A stretch of 64,000 nucleotides of DNA from the NCBI GenBank assembly GCA_005884685.1, contig VBAH01000007.1, forward strand, positions 62,001 through 126,000, written 5' to 3'. Source of the DNA: Alphaproteobacteria bacterium (GTDB lineage: Bacteria; Pseudomonadota; Alphaproteobacteria; Rhizobiales; Xanthobacteraceae). Each line of letters starts with the position of its first letter. Position 1 is the stretch's first letter. Shown here in pieces: positions 8,101 to 16,404 of this stretch. The translations under genes were made by a program, and so were the position numbers. The notes under the pieces were generated by a model, which saw only the letters and a list, made by a program, of their open reading frames with translations, was not told the origin of the DNA and made no database searches.

Positions 8101-8203
8101 AAATCTCCTACAAAAATGAAATTACCTATTGATTTGGTATTTGCCGAACGCCTAGATGGGCGCGACGCATCTCGAATGGGAGCGGTTCATGAGGGAGGAA
8201 GGT
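8101..8203. promoter_or_regulatory. Divergent promoter region, quiC/GntR side versus TRAP operon
   Basis: AT-rich stretch between the GntR gene and dctP, in contrast to the GC-rich surroundings. It contains the inverted pair TACC-N9-GGTA (8123-8126 and 8136-8139), a weak candidate operator for the FCD regulator. The dctP ribosome binding site GGAGGAAGG lies at its right edge. No -35/-10 elements were assigned. Confidence 0.4.
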
Positions 8204-9190
8204 ATGTCTCAGGTCACACGGCGCTCGCTGATGGCCGCGGGTGCATCGGCGCTCGCACTGGGTGCGGTGCCAGTCGCCTACGCGCAAGGCAAACAGAAGC
8301 TGCGGTTCAGCTGCGCCTTCACGGAAACCGACTTGCGCGCCGAGGCCTACAAGGGCTTTGCGGCGTCCATCAAAGACGATTTCGATTTCGAGCCCTATTG
8401 GGGCAACACGCTGTTCAAGCAGGGCACTGAACTGGTGGCCCTGCAACGCGACAATCTCGACCTGTGCAATCTCGCGCCGGCAGACATCTCCAAGCAGATC
8501 CCGGCCTGGTCGTTGATGACCGCCGCGTTCCTCTTCCGCGACGCCGACCACATGAAAAAGACCTTCAAGAGCGACGTCGGCAAGGAATTCATCAAGCTGG
8601 CCAAGGACCAGCTGGGCATCCAGATCATCACGCCCGTCTATTTCGGCTCGCGCAGCGTGAACCTGAAGCCCGACAAGCAGATCAAGACCCCGGCCGACAT
8701 GGCGGGGATCAAGCTGCGCATGCCGCCCGGTGAGTTCTGGCAATTCCTCGGCGAGTCGCTCGGCGCGAATCCGACGCCGGTCGCCTACGCGGAACTCTAC
8801 ACGGCGTTGCAGACCGGCACGGTCGACGGCCAGGACAATCCGGTGGTCGCCAGCAAACTGATGAAGTTCGATGAGGTGACCACGCAATTCGTGCTTACCA
8901 AGCACGTCATCGCCTATGACGTGATGGCGATACGTTCGAAGATCTGGGACGCGATGAAGCCGGAGCAACAGGCAAAATTCCAGGCCGCGGCCGACAAGAT
9001 GGCGGACGAGAACATCAAGCGGTTCGACGCGCAGGAAGTCGAGACGCTCGAATATTTCAAGAAGGAAGGCAAAAAGGTCTACACACCGGATGTCACGGCC
9101 TTCCGAACCTTTGCCCAGAAGCGCTACGTCGACAAGTACGGCAACGACTGGCCGAAGGGCGCGCTGGAGCGCATCAACGCAATCCAGTGA
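8204..9190 (+). CDS. dctP: TRAP transporter solute-binding protein (DctP family)
   Basis: Periplasmic receptor of 328 residues for a carboxylate. It has a twin-arginine-like signal (VTRRSLMAAGASALALG, cleavage near AYAQG) and the family's central segment, with the conserved arginine in GIKLRMPPGEFWQFLG and the dimer/ligand box ELYTALQTGTVDGQDNP. The ATG chosen has GGAGGAAGG immediately upstream; earlier in-frame codons add unlikely residues. It is the first gene of a dctP-dctQ-dctM-aroQ operon, divergent from quiC. The context suggests quinate, shikimate, dehydroquinate or dehydroshikimate as ligand, which is inference. Confidence 0.93.
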   Translation: MSQVTRRSLMAAGASALALGAVPVAYAQGKQKLRFSCAFTETDLRAEAYKGFAASIKDDFDFEPYWGNTLFKQGTELVALQRDNLDLCNLAPADISKQIPAWSLMTAAFLFRDADHMKKTFKSDVGKEFIKLAKDQLGIQIITPVYFGSRSVNLKPDKQIKTPADMAGIKLRMPPGEFWQFLGESLGANPTPVAYAELYTALQTGTVDGQDNPVVASKLMKFDEVTTQFVLTKHVIAYDVMAIRSKIWDAMKPEQQAKFQAAADKMADENIKRFDAQEVETLEYFKKEGKKVYTPDVTAFRTFAQKRYVDKYGNDWPKGALERINAIQ

Positions 9191-9217
9191 GCTGACGAGC
9201 ACGCAAATCCGCAGGGC

Positions 9218-9248
9218 AATCGGCCGTCTTCATCGATGACGGCCGATT
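9218..9248 (+). promoter_or_regulatory. Intra-operon stem-loop between dctP and dctQ
   Basis: AATCGGCCGTC and GACGGCCGATT form a perfect 11-bp stem with a 9-nt loop, 27 nt after the dctP stop. No U tract follows, so it is not a simple terminator. Hairpins at this point in transporter operons usually stabilise the receptor message or reduce read-through, so that the receptor is made in excess over the membrane subunits. Confidence 0.6.
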
Positions 9249-9291
9249 TGCTGTGCGGGCGCGATGGGATGCGCGCGAGCGGGTGGGGAGC

Positions 9292-9807
9292 ATGCAGTAC
9301 GACGACGCGGTGGGACTGGGCCGATGGCTGCGCAAAAGGGCGGAGAACTTCGCCGTCGCGCTGCTCTCGCTGATGTTTGCCTGCTTCATCATCCAGATCT
9401 TTTTTCGCTATGTGTTGAACAATCCTGTCGGCTGGACCGAAGAGGTCATCGTCACCACGTGGCTGTGGACGGTGCTTTGGGGCGCGGCCTTCATTCTCGG
9501 CGAAGCCGAGGAAGTTCGTTTCGACATTCTCTATTCGAACATTTCTGAAAACGCGCGGCGCGTTTGCACGATCATCACCGGCTGCGCGCTGATTTTCCTA
9601 TATGGAATTTCACTGCCCGCCTCCTACAAATACGTCAGCTTCATGAAGGTAGAGCGCTCGGCCTATCTGCATGTGCCGATCAACCTGATGTACTCGGTCT
9701 ACGTCATCTTCGCGGTCGCCTGCATCGTCCGCTACGCGTGGCTGATCTGGCAGGCGATCCGCGGCGGACCATCGCCGATGACCGATCCCGCCAAGGTCGA
9801 GGACTGA
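9292..9807 (+). CDS. dctQ: TRAP transporter small permease subunit (DctQ family)
   Basis: Inner-membrane protein of 171 residues with four hydrophobic segments: about 18-40 (FAVALLSLMFACFIIQIFF), 50-70 (VTTWLWTVLWGAAFILG), 90-110 and 130-150. The loop RYVLNNPVGWTEEVIV is typical of the family. It pairs with the DctM subunit encoded directly downstream. The ATG chosen lies in a GGGGAGC context with the Shine-Dalgarno very close. A GTG 39 nt upstream is an alternative and would add a basic N-terminus. Confidence 0.88.
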   Translation: MQYDDAVGLGRWLRKRAENFAVALLSLMFACFIIQIFFRYVLNNPVGWTEEVIVTTWLWTVLWGAAFILGEAEEVRFDILYSNISENARRVCTIITGCALIFLYGISLPASYKYVSFMKVERSAYLHVPINLMYSVYVIFAVACIVRYAWLIWQAIRGGPSPMTDPAKVED

Positions 9808-9809
9808 GC

Positions 9810-11105
9810 ATGCTCAGTCCCTTCGCGCTTTGCATCATCGCGATCACGGCGCTCGCCGCACTTGGCCTGCCGATTGGCCACGCGATGGTCGCGTCATCCA
9901 TTCTCTACCTGCTGCTCTCGGGACTCGACCTCGGCACCGCGGCCGAACAGATCCTCAACGGGCTGTTCAACAGCTACGTGCTGCTCGCGATCCCGCTCTT
10001 CATCCTGGCCGCTGATCTCATGAACATCGGCAGCCTGACCGACCGGCTGTTGCAGTTCTGCCTGGTGCTGGTCGGGCGCTTCCGCGGTGGGCTCGGCCAC
10101 GTCAACGTGGTCGCCAACATGATCTTCGCCGGCATGTCGGGCTCGGCGATCGCCGACGCGGTCGGCATCGGCCGCATCATCATCGGCATGATGACGAAAG
10201 GTGGAAAGTACCCGGTCGCCTATGCGGGTGCGATCACGGCATCGGCCGCGATCATCGGGCCGATCATTCCGCCGTCGATCCCGATGGTGCTCTACGCGCT
10301 GATCTCGGACACCTCGATCGGCTATCTCTTCCTCGGCGGCTTCGTGCCCGGCGTGATGCTCGGACTCGCCTTCATGATCATGAATTCGATCATCGCCCGC
10401 CGTAGAGGATTCCCGGTCGAGCCGCCGATTCCCGTGCGCGAAATACCCAAGATCACGCTGCGCGCTTTTCCGGCGCTGATGCTGCCGGTGATCCTGCTGT
10501 TCGGCATCTATGGTGGCGTGATGACGCCGACCGAAGGCGCAGCCGCCGCGGCATTCTACGCGCTGTTTGCCTCGACCGTGCTGTATCGCGCGGTGACGTG
10601 GAAGCAGCTGTATGAAGCCATTCTCTCCAGCGGAAAGGCCTCGACCTCAGTCGGCATGCTGATCGCAGGCGCCCTCGCCTTCAATTACGTGGTGACGGTC
10701 GAGAACATCCCGAATGCGCTCGCGCGCTTCATGGCCGGCTACGATTTTTCGGCCGGTGGCTTCCTGCTGCTGGTCAATATCATCCTGCTGATCCTCGGCT
10801 GCTTGCTCGAAGGCTCGACCATCCTGCTGGTGGTGGTGCCGATCTTCATTCCGACCGCCAAGGCGCTTGGTGTCGATCTGGTGCATTTCGGCGTGGTGGT
10901 GGTCGTCAACATCATGATCGGACTGCTCACGCCGCCCTACGGACTGTTGCTGTTCGTACTCGCCAGCATGACCAAGCAGCCGCTGTGGGCAATCGTGAGG
11001 GAGGCTGCGCCTTTCATTGTCGCCGCGATCCTCGTGCTTGCGCTCATCACGATTCTGCCGGACTCGATCCTCTGGCTGCCACGATTGATGGGATACAAGC
11101 ACTGA
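9810..11105 (+). CDS. dctM: TRAP transporter large permease subunit (DctM family)
   Basis: Ion-coupled transport channel of 431 residues in the inner membrane with about a dozen hydrophobic segments. Family motifs include the repeated re-entrant hairpins: ANMIFAGMSGSAIADAVGIG with ASAAIIGPIIPPSIPMVLYA in the first half, and VMTPTEGAAAAAFYALFAST with NIMIGLLTPPYGLLLFVLAS in the second. Its start codon lies 2 nt after the dctQ stop codon. Together with DctP and DctQ it drives sodium- or proton-coupled uptake of an organic acid. Confidence 0.94.
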   Translation: MLSPFALCIIAITALAALGLPIGHAMVASSILYLLLSGLDLGTAAEQILNGLFNSYVLLAIPLFILAADLMNIGSLTDRLLQFCLVLVGRFRGGLGHVNVVANMIFAGMSGSAIADAVGIGRIIIGMMTKGGKYPVAYAGAITASAAIIGPIIPPSIPMVLYALISDTSIGYLFLGGFVPGVMLGLAFMIMNSIIARRRGFPVEPPIPVREIPKITLRAFPALMLPVILLFGIYGGVMTPTEGAAAAAFYALFASTVLYRAVTWKQLYEAILSSGKASTSVGMLIAGALAFNYVVTVENIPNALARFMAGYDFSAGGFLLLVNIILLILGCLLEGSTILLVVVPIFIPTAKALGVDLVHFGVVVVVNIMIGLLTPPYGLLLFVLASMTKQPLWAIVREAAPFIVAAILVLALITILPDSILWLPRLMGYKH

Positions 11106-11138
11106 CCGCTCGGTCCGCGCACACAAGGAAGAAACTCA

Positions 11139-11576
11139 ATGGCCAAGCCGATCTACATTCTCAACGGCCCGAACCTCAACCGCCTCGGCACGCGCGAGCC
11201 GCACATTTACGGCACCACCACGCTCGCCGATGTGGAGGCGATGTGCCGCGCGGCAGCCGGCGATCAGCCGATCGAATTCCGCCAGACCAACAGCGAGACG
11301 CAGCTGATCGACTGGGTGCACGAGGCGATCGACAACGGCAGCGGGATCGTCATCAATCCGGCCGCCTACACGTTCACCTCGCTCGCGCTGTTCGACGCCT
11401 TGAAGATGTTTCCCGGGCCGATCATCGAGCTGCATATCTCGAACATTCACAAGCGCGAGTCGCACTATCACAATTCGTATGTGTCGAAGGTCGCGACCGC
11501 GATCATCGCCGGCCTCGGCGCAAAGGGCTACGCTGCGGCGGTGCGCGCCATGCGGGAGCTTATTGGATCGGCCTGA
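11139..11576 (+). CDS. aroQ: Type II 3-dehydroquinate dehydratase-like protein
   Basis: A 145-residue dodecameric-type dehydroquinase that normally interconverts 3-dehydroquinate and 3-dehydroshikimate. Kept features are NGPNLNRLGTREPHIYG (catalytic Arg19 and Tyr24), NSETQLIDWVHEAIDNGSGI, Asn73 in NPAAY and His99 in ELHISNIH. Two pocket positions differ from the family. The His of the usual AYTHTS is Phe79 (AYTFTS), and the lid Arg of the usual REPFRHHS is Tyr110 (RESHYHNS). It is the last gene of the TRAP operon, 33 nt after dctM, so a catabolic (QuiB-like) role fits better than biosynthesis. A related substrate is possible given the substitutions. Confidence 0.85.
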   Translation: MAKPIYILNGPNLNRLGTREPHIYGTTTLADVEAMCRAAAGDQPIEFRQTNSETQLIDWVHEAIDNGSGIVINPAAYTFTSLALFDALKMFPGPIIELHISNIHKRESHYHNSYVSKVATAIIAGLGAKGYAAAVRAMRELIGSA

Positions 11577-11646
11577 GCGGCCGGACCGATGGGAGGCAAC
11601 GGCGCAGCCTGCTGGCTGCGACCGCGACGATCGCGCCGGGCGAAAT

Positions 11647-12357
11647 TTACAGCGCCTCGGCGACCTGATGCAGCCCCATCACGTGCGCCATCTGCTTGAC
11701 CTTCATCTTCTGCTCGTAGGAGAGGCGCGTGAGCAGCGGCGCTGCGGCCCAATAGAGGCGTTGAATGGTGTCGTCGTCGACATTGATCTTGCCGTCGCGG
11801 CCCTTGTGCAGCTTCAGCACCTTGCCGAGCGCGCGCAACTCGGCGGCGATCGCGGGCCAGTATTCTTCCTGCTCGGCGGTGAGCGCGAGCGCGGTCTTCA
11901 TGCGCTCGATGCCGGCGGCGCCGAGCACCTCGCCGTCATCCGGCGCAGCTTTGCGCGTCGCGGCGGCGATCGCCAGCGTGCCGGGCTGGTGCGCGAGCGA
12001 GGCCGATGCGTCGGTCGAGGCAAGCGCCATCGGTGCGCTCGCCGGGCGCGGCCGCGGCAGCGGCACGTTGGCCGGCCGCTCGGCGGCGAACTCGGCGATG
12101 CGGTCCTCGCGGTAGACCATCGGGATGGTCTTGACCTTGACCGGTGCGAAATCGGCGGGCGTGGAGCTCGCTGAGGCGAGCGTATAGGACGCGGCGGGCT
12201 GCTCTGCGGGTTCGGCCGACCTGGCGGCGGCAGCAGCCTCGGCTTTCTTTGCCGGCACCGGCAGCACCAGATCAAGCGCCGCATTGGCGGCGACACCGAA
12301 AGCAACCGCACCGCCGACGCACACAAGCGAAAGCAGACCGACCCGTGTCAATTTCAT
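11647..12357 (-). CDS. Exported hypothetical protein, Spy/LTXXQ-like C-terminus
   Basis: Protein of 236 residues. An N-terminal hydrophobic signal (RVGLLSLVCVGGAVAFGVAA) is followed by an Ala/Pro-rich low-complexity linker to about residue 130. A helical C-terminal domain then begins AGIERMKTALALTAEQEEYW. The LTAEQ...WPAIAAELRAL pattern resembles periplasmic Spy/CpxP-like (LTXXQ) proteins, which are found in several copies in this group. The ATG chosen follows GGGGGAGC at 12 nt; a GTG 4 codons earlier is the alternative. Function is unknown; a periplasmic stress role is only a suggestion. Confidence 0.7.
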   Translation of the reverse strand: MKLTRVGLLSLVCVGGAVAFGVAANAALDLVLPVPAKKAEAAAAARSAEPAEQPAASYTLASASSTPADFAPVKVKTIPMVYREDRIAEFAAERPANVPLPRPRPASAPMALASTDASASLAHQPGTLAIAAATRKAAPDDGEVLGAAGIERMKTALALTAEQEEYWPAIAAELRALGKVLKLHKGRDGKINVDDDTIQRLYWAAAPLLTRLSYEQKMKVKQMAHVMGLHQVAEAL

Positions 12358-12517
12358 TGTGAGTCCCACGCTCCCCCTCGATTAAAGTGCGGGATCAGAG
12401 TGAATAAGAAGTTACCGGATCGCCCATCAATAAGGCGATCTGGTGGCAAAACGCCCCGATCCCGTGGACGACCTCGCTTAGTTAGCGCTTTCAACGCGGA
12501 TTCCCTTCGTTTTTCCG

Positions 12518-13591
12518 CTATTTCGGATTGTCCCAGATGCGCAGCGCGGCCGAGGTCGCCACCCCGCCGACCACGCAGGGGATGCCGAATTCGACCTGCC
12601 CGGCGACCGCCAGCGCGATGCAGCCGATAGCCAGCGCCCCCTCCCCGACCTGGCCCCACAGCGAGATGTCGCGCTTGATGCCGGGCCCCTTGCGCTTGAG
12701 CTCGTCGATCGCGGCGAGCGCCTCGTTGCGCAGCCTGCCGGTCTCGACCGTCTCGGCCGCCTCGATGATCTCGCTGAGCACCGGCTTGATGGTGTCGGGC
12801 TGCGGCTGCAAGGCCGCCCATTTCATCGTGGCGAGCAGGTCGGCGTTGCGTGCCGAATTAACCGCAAGCGTGTACTTCGCCATGCTGCCGAGCGTGAGCT
12901 TCTCCAGCAGGTCGCGCTCCCTGGTCCAGCGCAGCATCAGCACGATGCGCGCGAGCGGGCGATACTCGCCGGTGGCGTAGTAAACGCCCCACAGCGTGTC
13001 GAGCAGGTCCGGCGTCAGGTCGAGGCCGGCGTCGCGCGCGGGCTTGCTGAAATGATTCATGAACAGCATCATTCCGCGCAGCTTCTGACCCCAGGTCTCG
13101 TCCTTCTCGATCGGCGCCTGCGCCAGCGTCGGCAGCTTGCCGGTGAGGAATTTCTCGATCATCACGCGGCGCGACGGCATGCGCTCGGCATGGCGCTGCA
13201 GCATCGTGCGCCAGTCGGGCCGGCCCGAATACGCGATCGCGCGCACGACCGCCCATTGATGCTCGGTCGAGAGGGGAAACATTTTCGCGATCAGCTCGTC
13301 GGCCTTGTCGGGATTGGACGCGATGATGCCGGCGAGAAAGCCGACGTAGACGCCGGCGCCTTCGGTATCGGTGAGCAGGCCGAGCCGGCTCATGCCGCGC
13401 ACCGCGAGCGGCACCTTGTCTGGTTCGGGATGGTGCCGGTACTGGTTGATCCAGCCGAGGATGACCTCCTTCGGCGCGACGTCGAGCTGGCGCAGCGGCG
13501 GCGCCGGCGCGGCGAACGCCGGCGCGGACACTATCGCCGCAGCCAGCGTGACGATGAGCGCCGCGGCCAGCGTGACGATGAGGCGACGCAT
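12518..13591 (-). CDS. Exported hypothetical protein (357 aa)
   Basis: The signal peptide contains a tandem 8-residue duplication (LIVTLAAA twice) and ends APAFAAPAP. The mature part is mostly helical and alpha-solenoid-like (segments such as ADELIAKMFPLSTEHQWAVV and YRPLARIVLMLRWTRERDLL). It ends in a hydrophobic stretch, ALAIGCIALAVAGQVEFGIP, that may anchor it in a membrane. The start has CGGGGAGAG 3 nt upstream. I do not recognise a family. It stands alone between an exported hypothetical gene and a divergent Bug receptor gene. Confidence 0.75.
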   Translation of the reverse strand: MRRLIVTLAAALIVTLAAAIVSAPAFAAPAPPLRQLDVAPKEVILGWINQYRHHPEPDKVPLAVRGMSRLGLLTDTEGAGVYVGFLAGIIASNPDKADELIAKMFPLSTEHQWAVVRAIAYSGRPDWRTMLQRHAERMPSRRVMIEKFLTGKLPTLAQAPIEKDETWGQKLRGMMLFMNHFSKPARDAGLDLTPDLLDTLWGVYYATGEYRPLARIVLMLRWTRERDLLEKLTLGSMAKYTLAVNSARNADLLATMKWAALQPQPDTIKPVLSEIIEAAETVETGRLRNEALAAIDELKRKGPGIKRDISLWGQVGEGALAIGCIALAVAGQVEFGIPCVVGGVATSAALRIWDNPK

Positions 13592-13782
13592 GAACTCTCC
13601 CCGTGCCCGGACCGGGCCTGCGCGCAAGGCTCGGCAACGCTCGGGGCGAAATCGGGGCGCAAACCGCGCGCGATTGGATCGGAATAGGGATTTCTTCTCG
13701 GCGGCGGGGCTCTTTTTGCGGCAGGTCCGATCGCGTAGCCTTGTGCCAAACGGGCGGCACAAGCCTGCCGGGAGGAAGCGCG

Positions 13783-14751
13783 ATGGTGAGGATCGTCAGG
13801 ATGGCGGCGCTCTGCGCCGCCATGGTCGCGGCGAGCGCGGCGTTTGCCGACAATTACCCGAACCGGCTCGTGCGCATCATCGTGCCGTTTCCGGCCGGCG
13901 GTCCGACCGACGTGATGGCGCGCTTCATCGGGCAGAAACTGTCCGAGCGGCTCGGCCAGCAATTCATCATCGAAAATCAGCCAGGCGCAGCCGGCAATAT
14001 CGGCATGGGCAACGCGGCGAAAGCGCCGGGCGACGGCTATACCCTGCTGTTCGTGTCGTCGAGCTTCGTCGTCAACCCGAGCCTCTATCACAAGGTGCCG
14101 TTCGACCCGGAAAAGGACTTCGTGCCGATCACCAAGGCGGCAGCCGCAACGCATGCGCTGATCGCCAACCCGGACGTGCCGGCGCGCACGGTGAACGAGC
14201 TGGTCGACCTCATTCGCGCCGATCCGACCAAATTCAATATCGCCTCGCCCGGCATGGGCACCACGCCATCGCTCTCGATCGAGCTGTTCAAGCAGTCGCT
14301 CGGTTTGAGCCAGCTGCTCGTCGTTCCGTTTGCCGGCGGCAATCCGTCGATCCAGTCGGTGGTCGCGGGCCACACGCCGCTCTCGTTCCAGGCGATCCCG
14401 CCCGCGACCGCGCTGATCCGGGAGGGCAAGCTGCGCGCGCTCGCCGTCACCTCGCTCAAGCGCGCCGCCGCGCTGCCCGACGTGCCGACGCTCGACGAGC
14501 TCGGCATCAAGGGCCAGGAGGCCGAGACCATGCAGGGCGTGCTCGCGCCGGCCGGCACGCCGAAGGAGATCGTCGACCTCCTGCAGCGCGAGATTGCCGC
14601 AAGCCTGGCATTGCCGGAGGTGAAGGAAAAGATCTTGGCGCTCGGCTTCGAGCCCTCCGGCATCACGCCGGCCGAGTTCGCCGCCTACATCCGCGCCGAG
14701 ATCGCCAAATGGCGCAAGGTCATCGAGGACGCGCACATCCCGAAGATCTGA
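13783..14751 (+). CDS. Bug/TctC-family periplasmic solute receptor
   Basis: Complete 322-residue periplasmic receptor. It has a signal (RMAALCAAMVAASAAFA), then NYPNRLVRIIVPFPAGGPTD, QQFIIENQPGAAGNIG, GDGYTLLFVSS, the VVPFAGGNPSIQSVVAGHT ligand box and a C-terminal helical tail ending HIPKI. GGAGGAAG lies 4 nt before the ATG. No TctA/TctB membrane genes are adjacent. The flavoprotein gene that follows on the same strand could act on its cargo, but a palindromic repeat separates them. Ligand unknown. Confidence 0.93.
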   Translation: MVRIVRMAALCAAMVAASAAFADNYPNRLVRIIVPFPAGGPTDVMARFIGQKLSERLGQQFIIENQPGAAGNIGMGNAAKAPGDGYTLLFVSSSFVVNPSLYHKVPFDPEKDFVPITKAAAATHALIANPDVPARTVNELVDLIRADPTKFNIASPGMGTTPSLSIELFKQSLGLSQLLVVPFAGGNPSIQSVVAGHTPLSFQAIPPATALIREGKLRALAVTSLKRAAALPDVPTLDELGIKGQEAETMQGVLAPAGTPKEIVDLLQREIAASLALPEVKEKILALGFEPSGITPAEFAAYIRAEIAKWRKVIEDAHIPKI

Positions 14752-14767
14752 ACCCCCTTACTCCGGC

Positions 14768-14908
14768 TGTCATCCCGGGCGAGCCATAAGCGCGTTTACG
14801 CGCGTCTGCGACGCCCTATGGCGAGACCCGGGACCCATCTGTCCCCAATCGCCGGACGCAGTGGTACATGGGTCCCGGATCGGCGCTGCGCGCCGTCCGG
14901 GATGACAG
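14768..14908. repeat. Palindromic intergenic repeat, family B
   Basis: Starts TGTCATCCCGGGCGAGC and ends CCGTCCGGGATGACA, with an internal pair GAGACCCGGGACCC / GGGTCCCGGATC, so it forms a long imperfect cruciform. It fills the gap between the Bug receptor and the flavoprotein genes and could terminate transcription of the former. Confidence 0.75.
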
Positions 14909-14939
14909 GTCAGTGACTGGCAAAACCGTGGACCGTACC

Positions 14940-16295
14940 GTGAAAATCGTCATCTGCGGCGCGGGCATCGCCGGCATCGCGGCGGCCTATCAACTCGCCG
15001 TGGTGCACGGCTGCGAGAACGTGACGCTGGTCGAGCCGGGCCATCCGCTCTCGCTCACCTCGGACAAATCCACCGAGGCCTACCGCAACTGGTGGCCCGG
15101 GCCGGACACCGCCATGACCGCGTTCATGAACCGCAGCATCGACCTGATCGAGGAGATCGCGCGCGCGACGAACAATCGCATCAATCTCAATCGCCGCGGC
15201 TATGTCTTCGCCACTGCAGATCGAGGCAAGATCGAATTTCTACAGACGATGGCGCGGACCGCAGAGACGCGCGGCGGCGGGCCGGCGCGCTTCCATGACA
15301 CGCCGGCGAGCGTGTACACACCGGCCGCGGCGCACGGCTTCGAGTCCGCGCTCACCGGCGCGGACGTGATCGCGGATGCGAGCCTGATCCGGCGGCACTT
15401 CCCTTATCTCGCGCCTGAGACTGTGGCGGTCGCGCATGCGCGGCGCGCCGGCTGGCTGAGCGCGCAGCAGCTCGGCATGGCGATGCTGGAGGCCGCGCGC
15501 GAGCGCGGCGTGAAGCTGCTGCGCGGGAAGGTCGTCGGCATCGAGACGAACGGTCAGCGCGTGCGCGCGGTGCATGTCGAGCAGAATGGCGAGCGCCAAT
15601 CGCTCGAAGCCACGCACGTCGTGCTCGCCGCCGGCCCAATGCAAATGGAAATGGCGCGGCTGATCGGCGTCGACCTTCCGCTCCTCGCCGAGCGCCATCA
15701 CAAGGTCAGCTTCGCCGATCCGCAGAGTGCCGTGCCGCGCGCGGCGCCGATGATGATCTGGCTCGACGCGCAGTATTTGCCGTGGAGCGACGAGGAGCAT
15801 GCCACGATCGACTCCGACCCGGAGGCGCGCTGGCTGCTCGGCGAATTCCCCGCCGGCGTGCACGGCCGCCCCGATGGCGCGCACGCGACGATCGTGCTGT
15901 TCAATCATCACGGCGAGGCGGTCGCGCCGGAATTCCCGCTGCCCGAGCCGCCGCCGCATTACGCCGAGATCGCGCTGCGCGGCATGTCGACCATGGTGCC
16001 GGCGCTGCGCTCTTACGCGGGCAAGCCCGCGCGGCCCTACGTGGACGGCGGCTACTACATGAAGACGCGCGAGAACCGTCCGCTGATCGGCCCGCTGGCG
16101 GTCGAAGGCGCATACGTCTCGTGCGGCTACTCGGGCTTCGGCGTGATGGCCTCCTGCGCCAGCGGCGAACTGATCGCGCGGCATATCACCGGCGGCGCGC
16201 TGCCGGATTACGCGCCGGCGTTTCTGCTGTCGCGCTACGAGGACACGGAGTATCGGGCGATGCTGGAGAGCTGGGGGGATGGCGGGCAGTTGTGA
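14940..16295 (+). CDS. FAD-dependent oxidoreductase (DAO family)
   Basis: Flavoprotein of 451 residues with an N-terminal dinucleotide fold (IVICGAGIAGIAAAYQLA) and a DAO-type second FAD region near the C-terminus (ENRPLIGPLAVEGAYVSCGYSGFGVM). These enzymes oxidise amines or amino acids in the cytoplasm, with FAD as cofactor. The substrate-binding middle is not diagnostic. The start is uncertain: the GTG chosen gives the standard short N-terminus, and two other in-frame GTGs lie 12 and 27 nt upstream. Upstream ATG-initiated readings run into the palindromic repeat. Confidence 0.82.
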   Translation: MKIVICGAGIAGIAAAYQLAVVHGCENVTLVEPGHPLSLTSDKSTEAYRNWWPGPDTAMTAFMNRSIDLIEEIARATNNRINLNRRGYVFATADRGKIEFLQTMARTAETRGGGPARFHDTPASVYTPAAAHGFESALTGADVIADASLIRRHFPYLAPETVAVAHARRAGWLSAQQLGMAMLEAARERGVKLLRGKVVGIETNGQRVRAVHVEQNGERQSLEATHVVLAAGPMQMEMARLIGVDLPLLAERHHKVSFADPQSAVPRAAPMMIWLDAQYLPWSDEEHATIDSDPEARWLLGEFPAGVHGRPDGAHATIVLFNHHGEAVAPEFPLPEPPPHYAEIALRGMSTMVPALRSYAGKPARPYVDGGYYMKTRENRPLIGPLAVEGAYVSCGYSGFGVMASCASGELIARHITGGALPDYAPAFLLSRYEDTEYRAMLESWGDGGQL

Positions 16296-16404
16296 GTCAC
16301 TCCGCCTGTTAGCGCCAAATTTACACAACGCCTAGTGGACTCTTCTTGCCTCTAGGACGCAAGCTTACAGCGAATCTGGCATGTTGTGCCGGTAGAGGGC
16401 TTCC

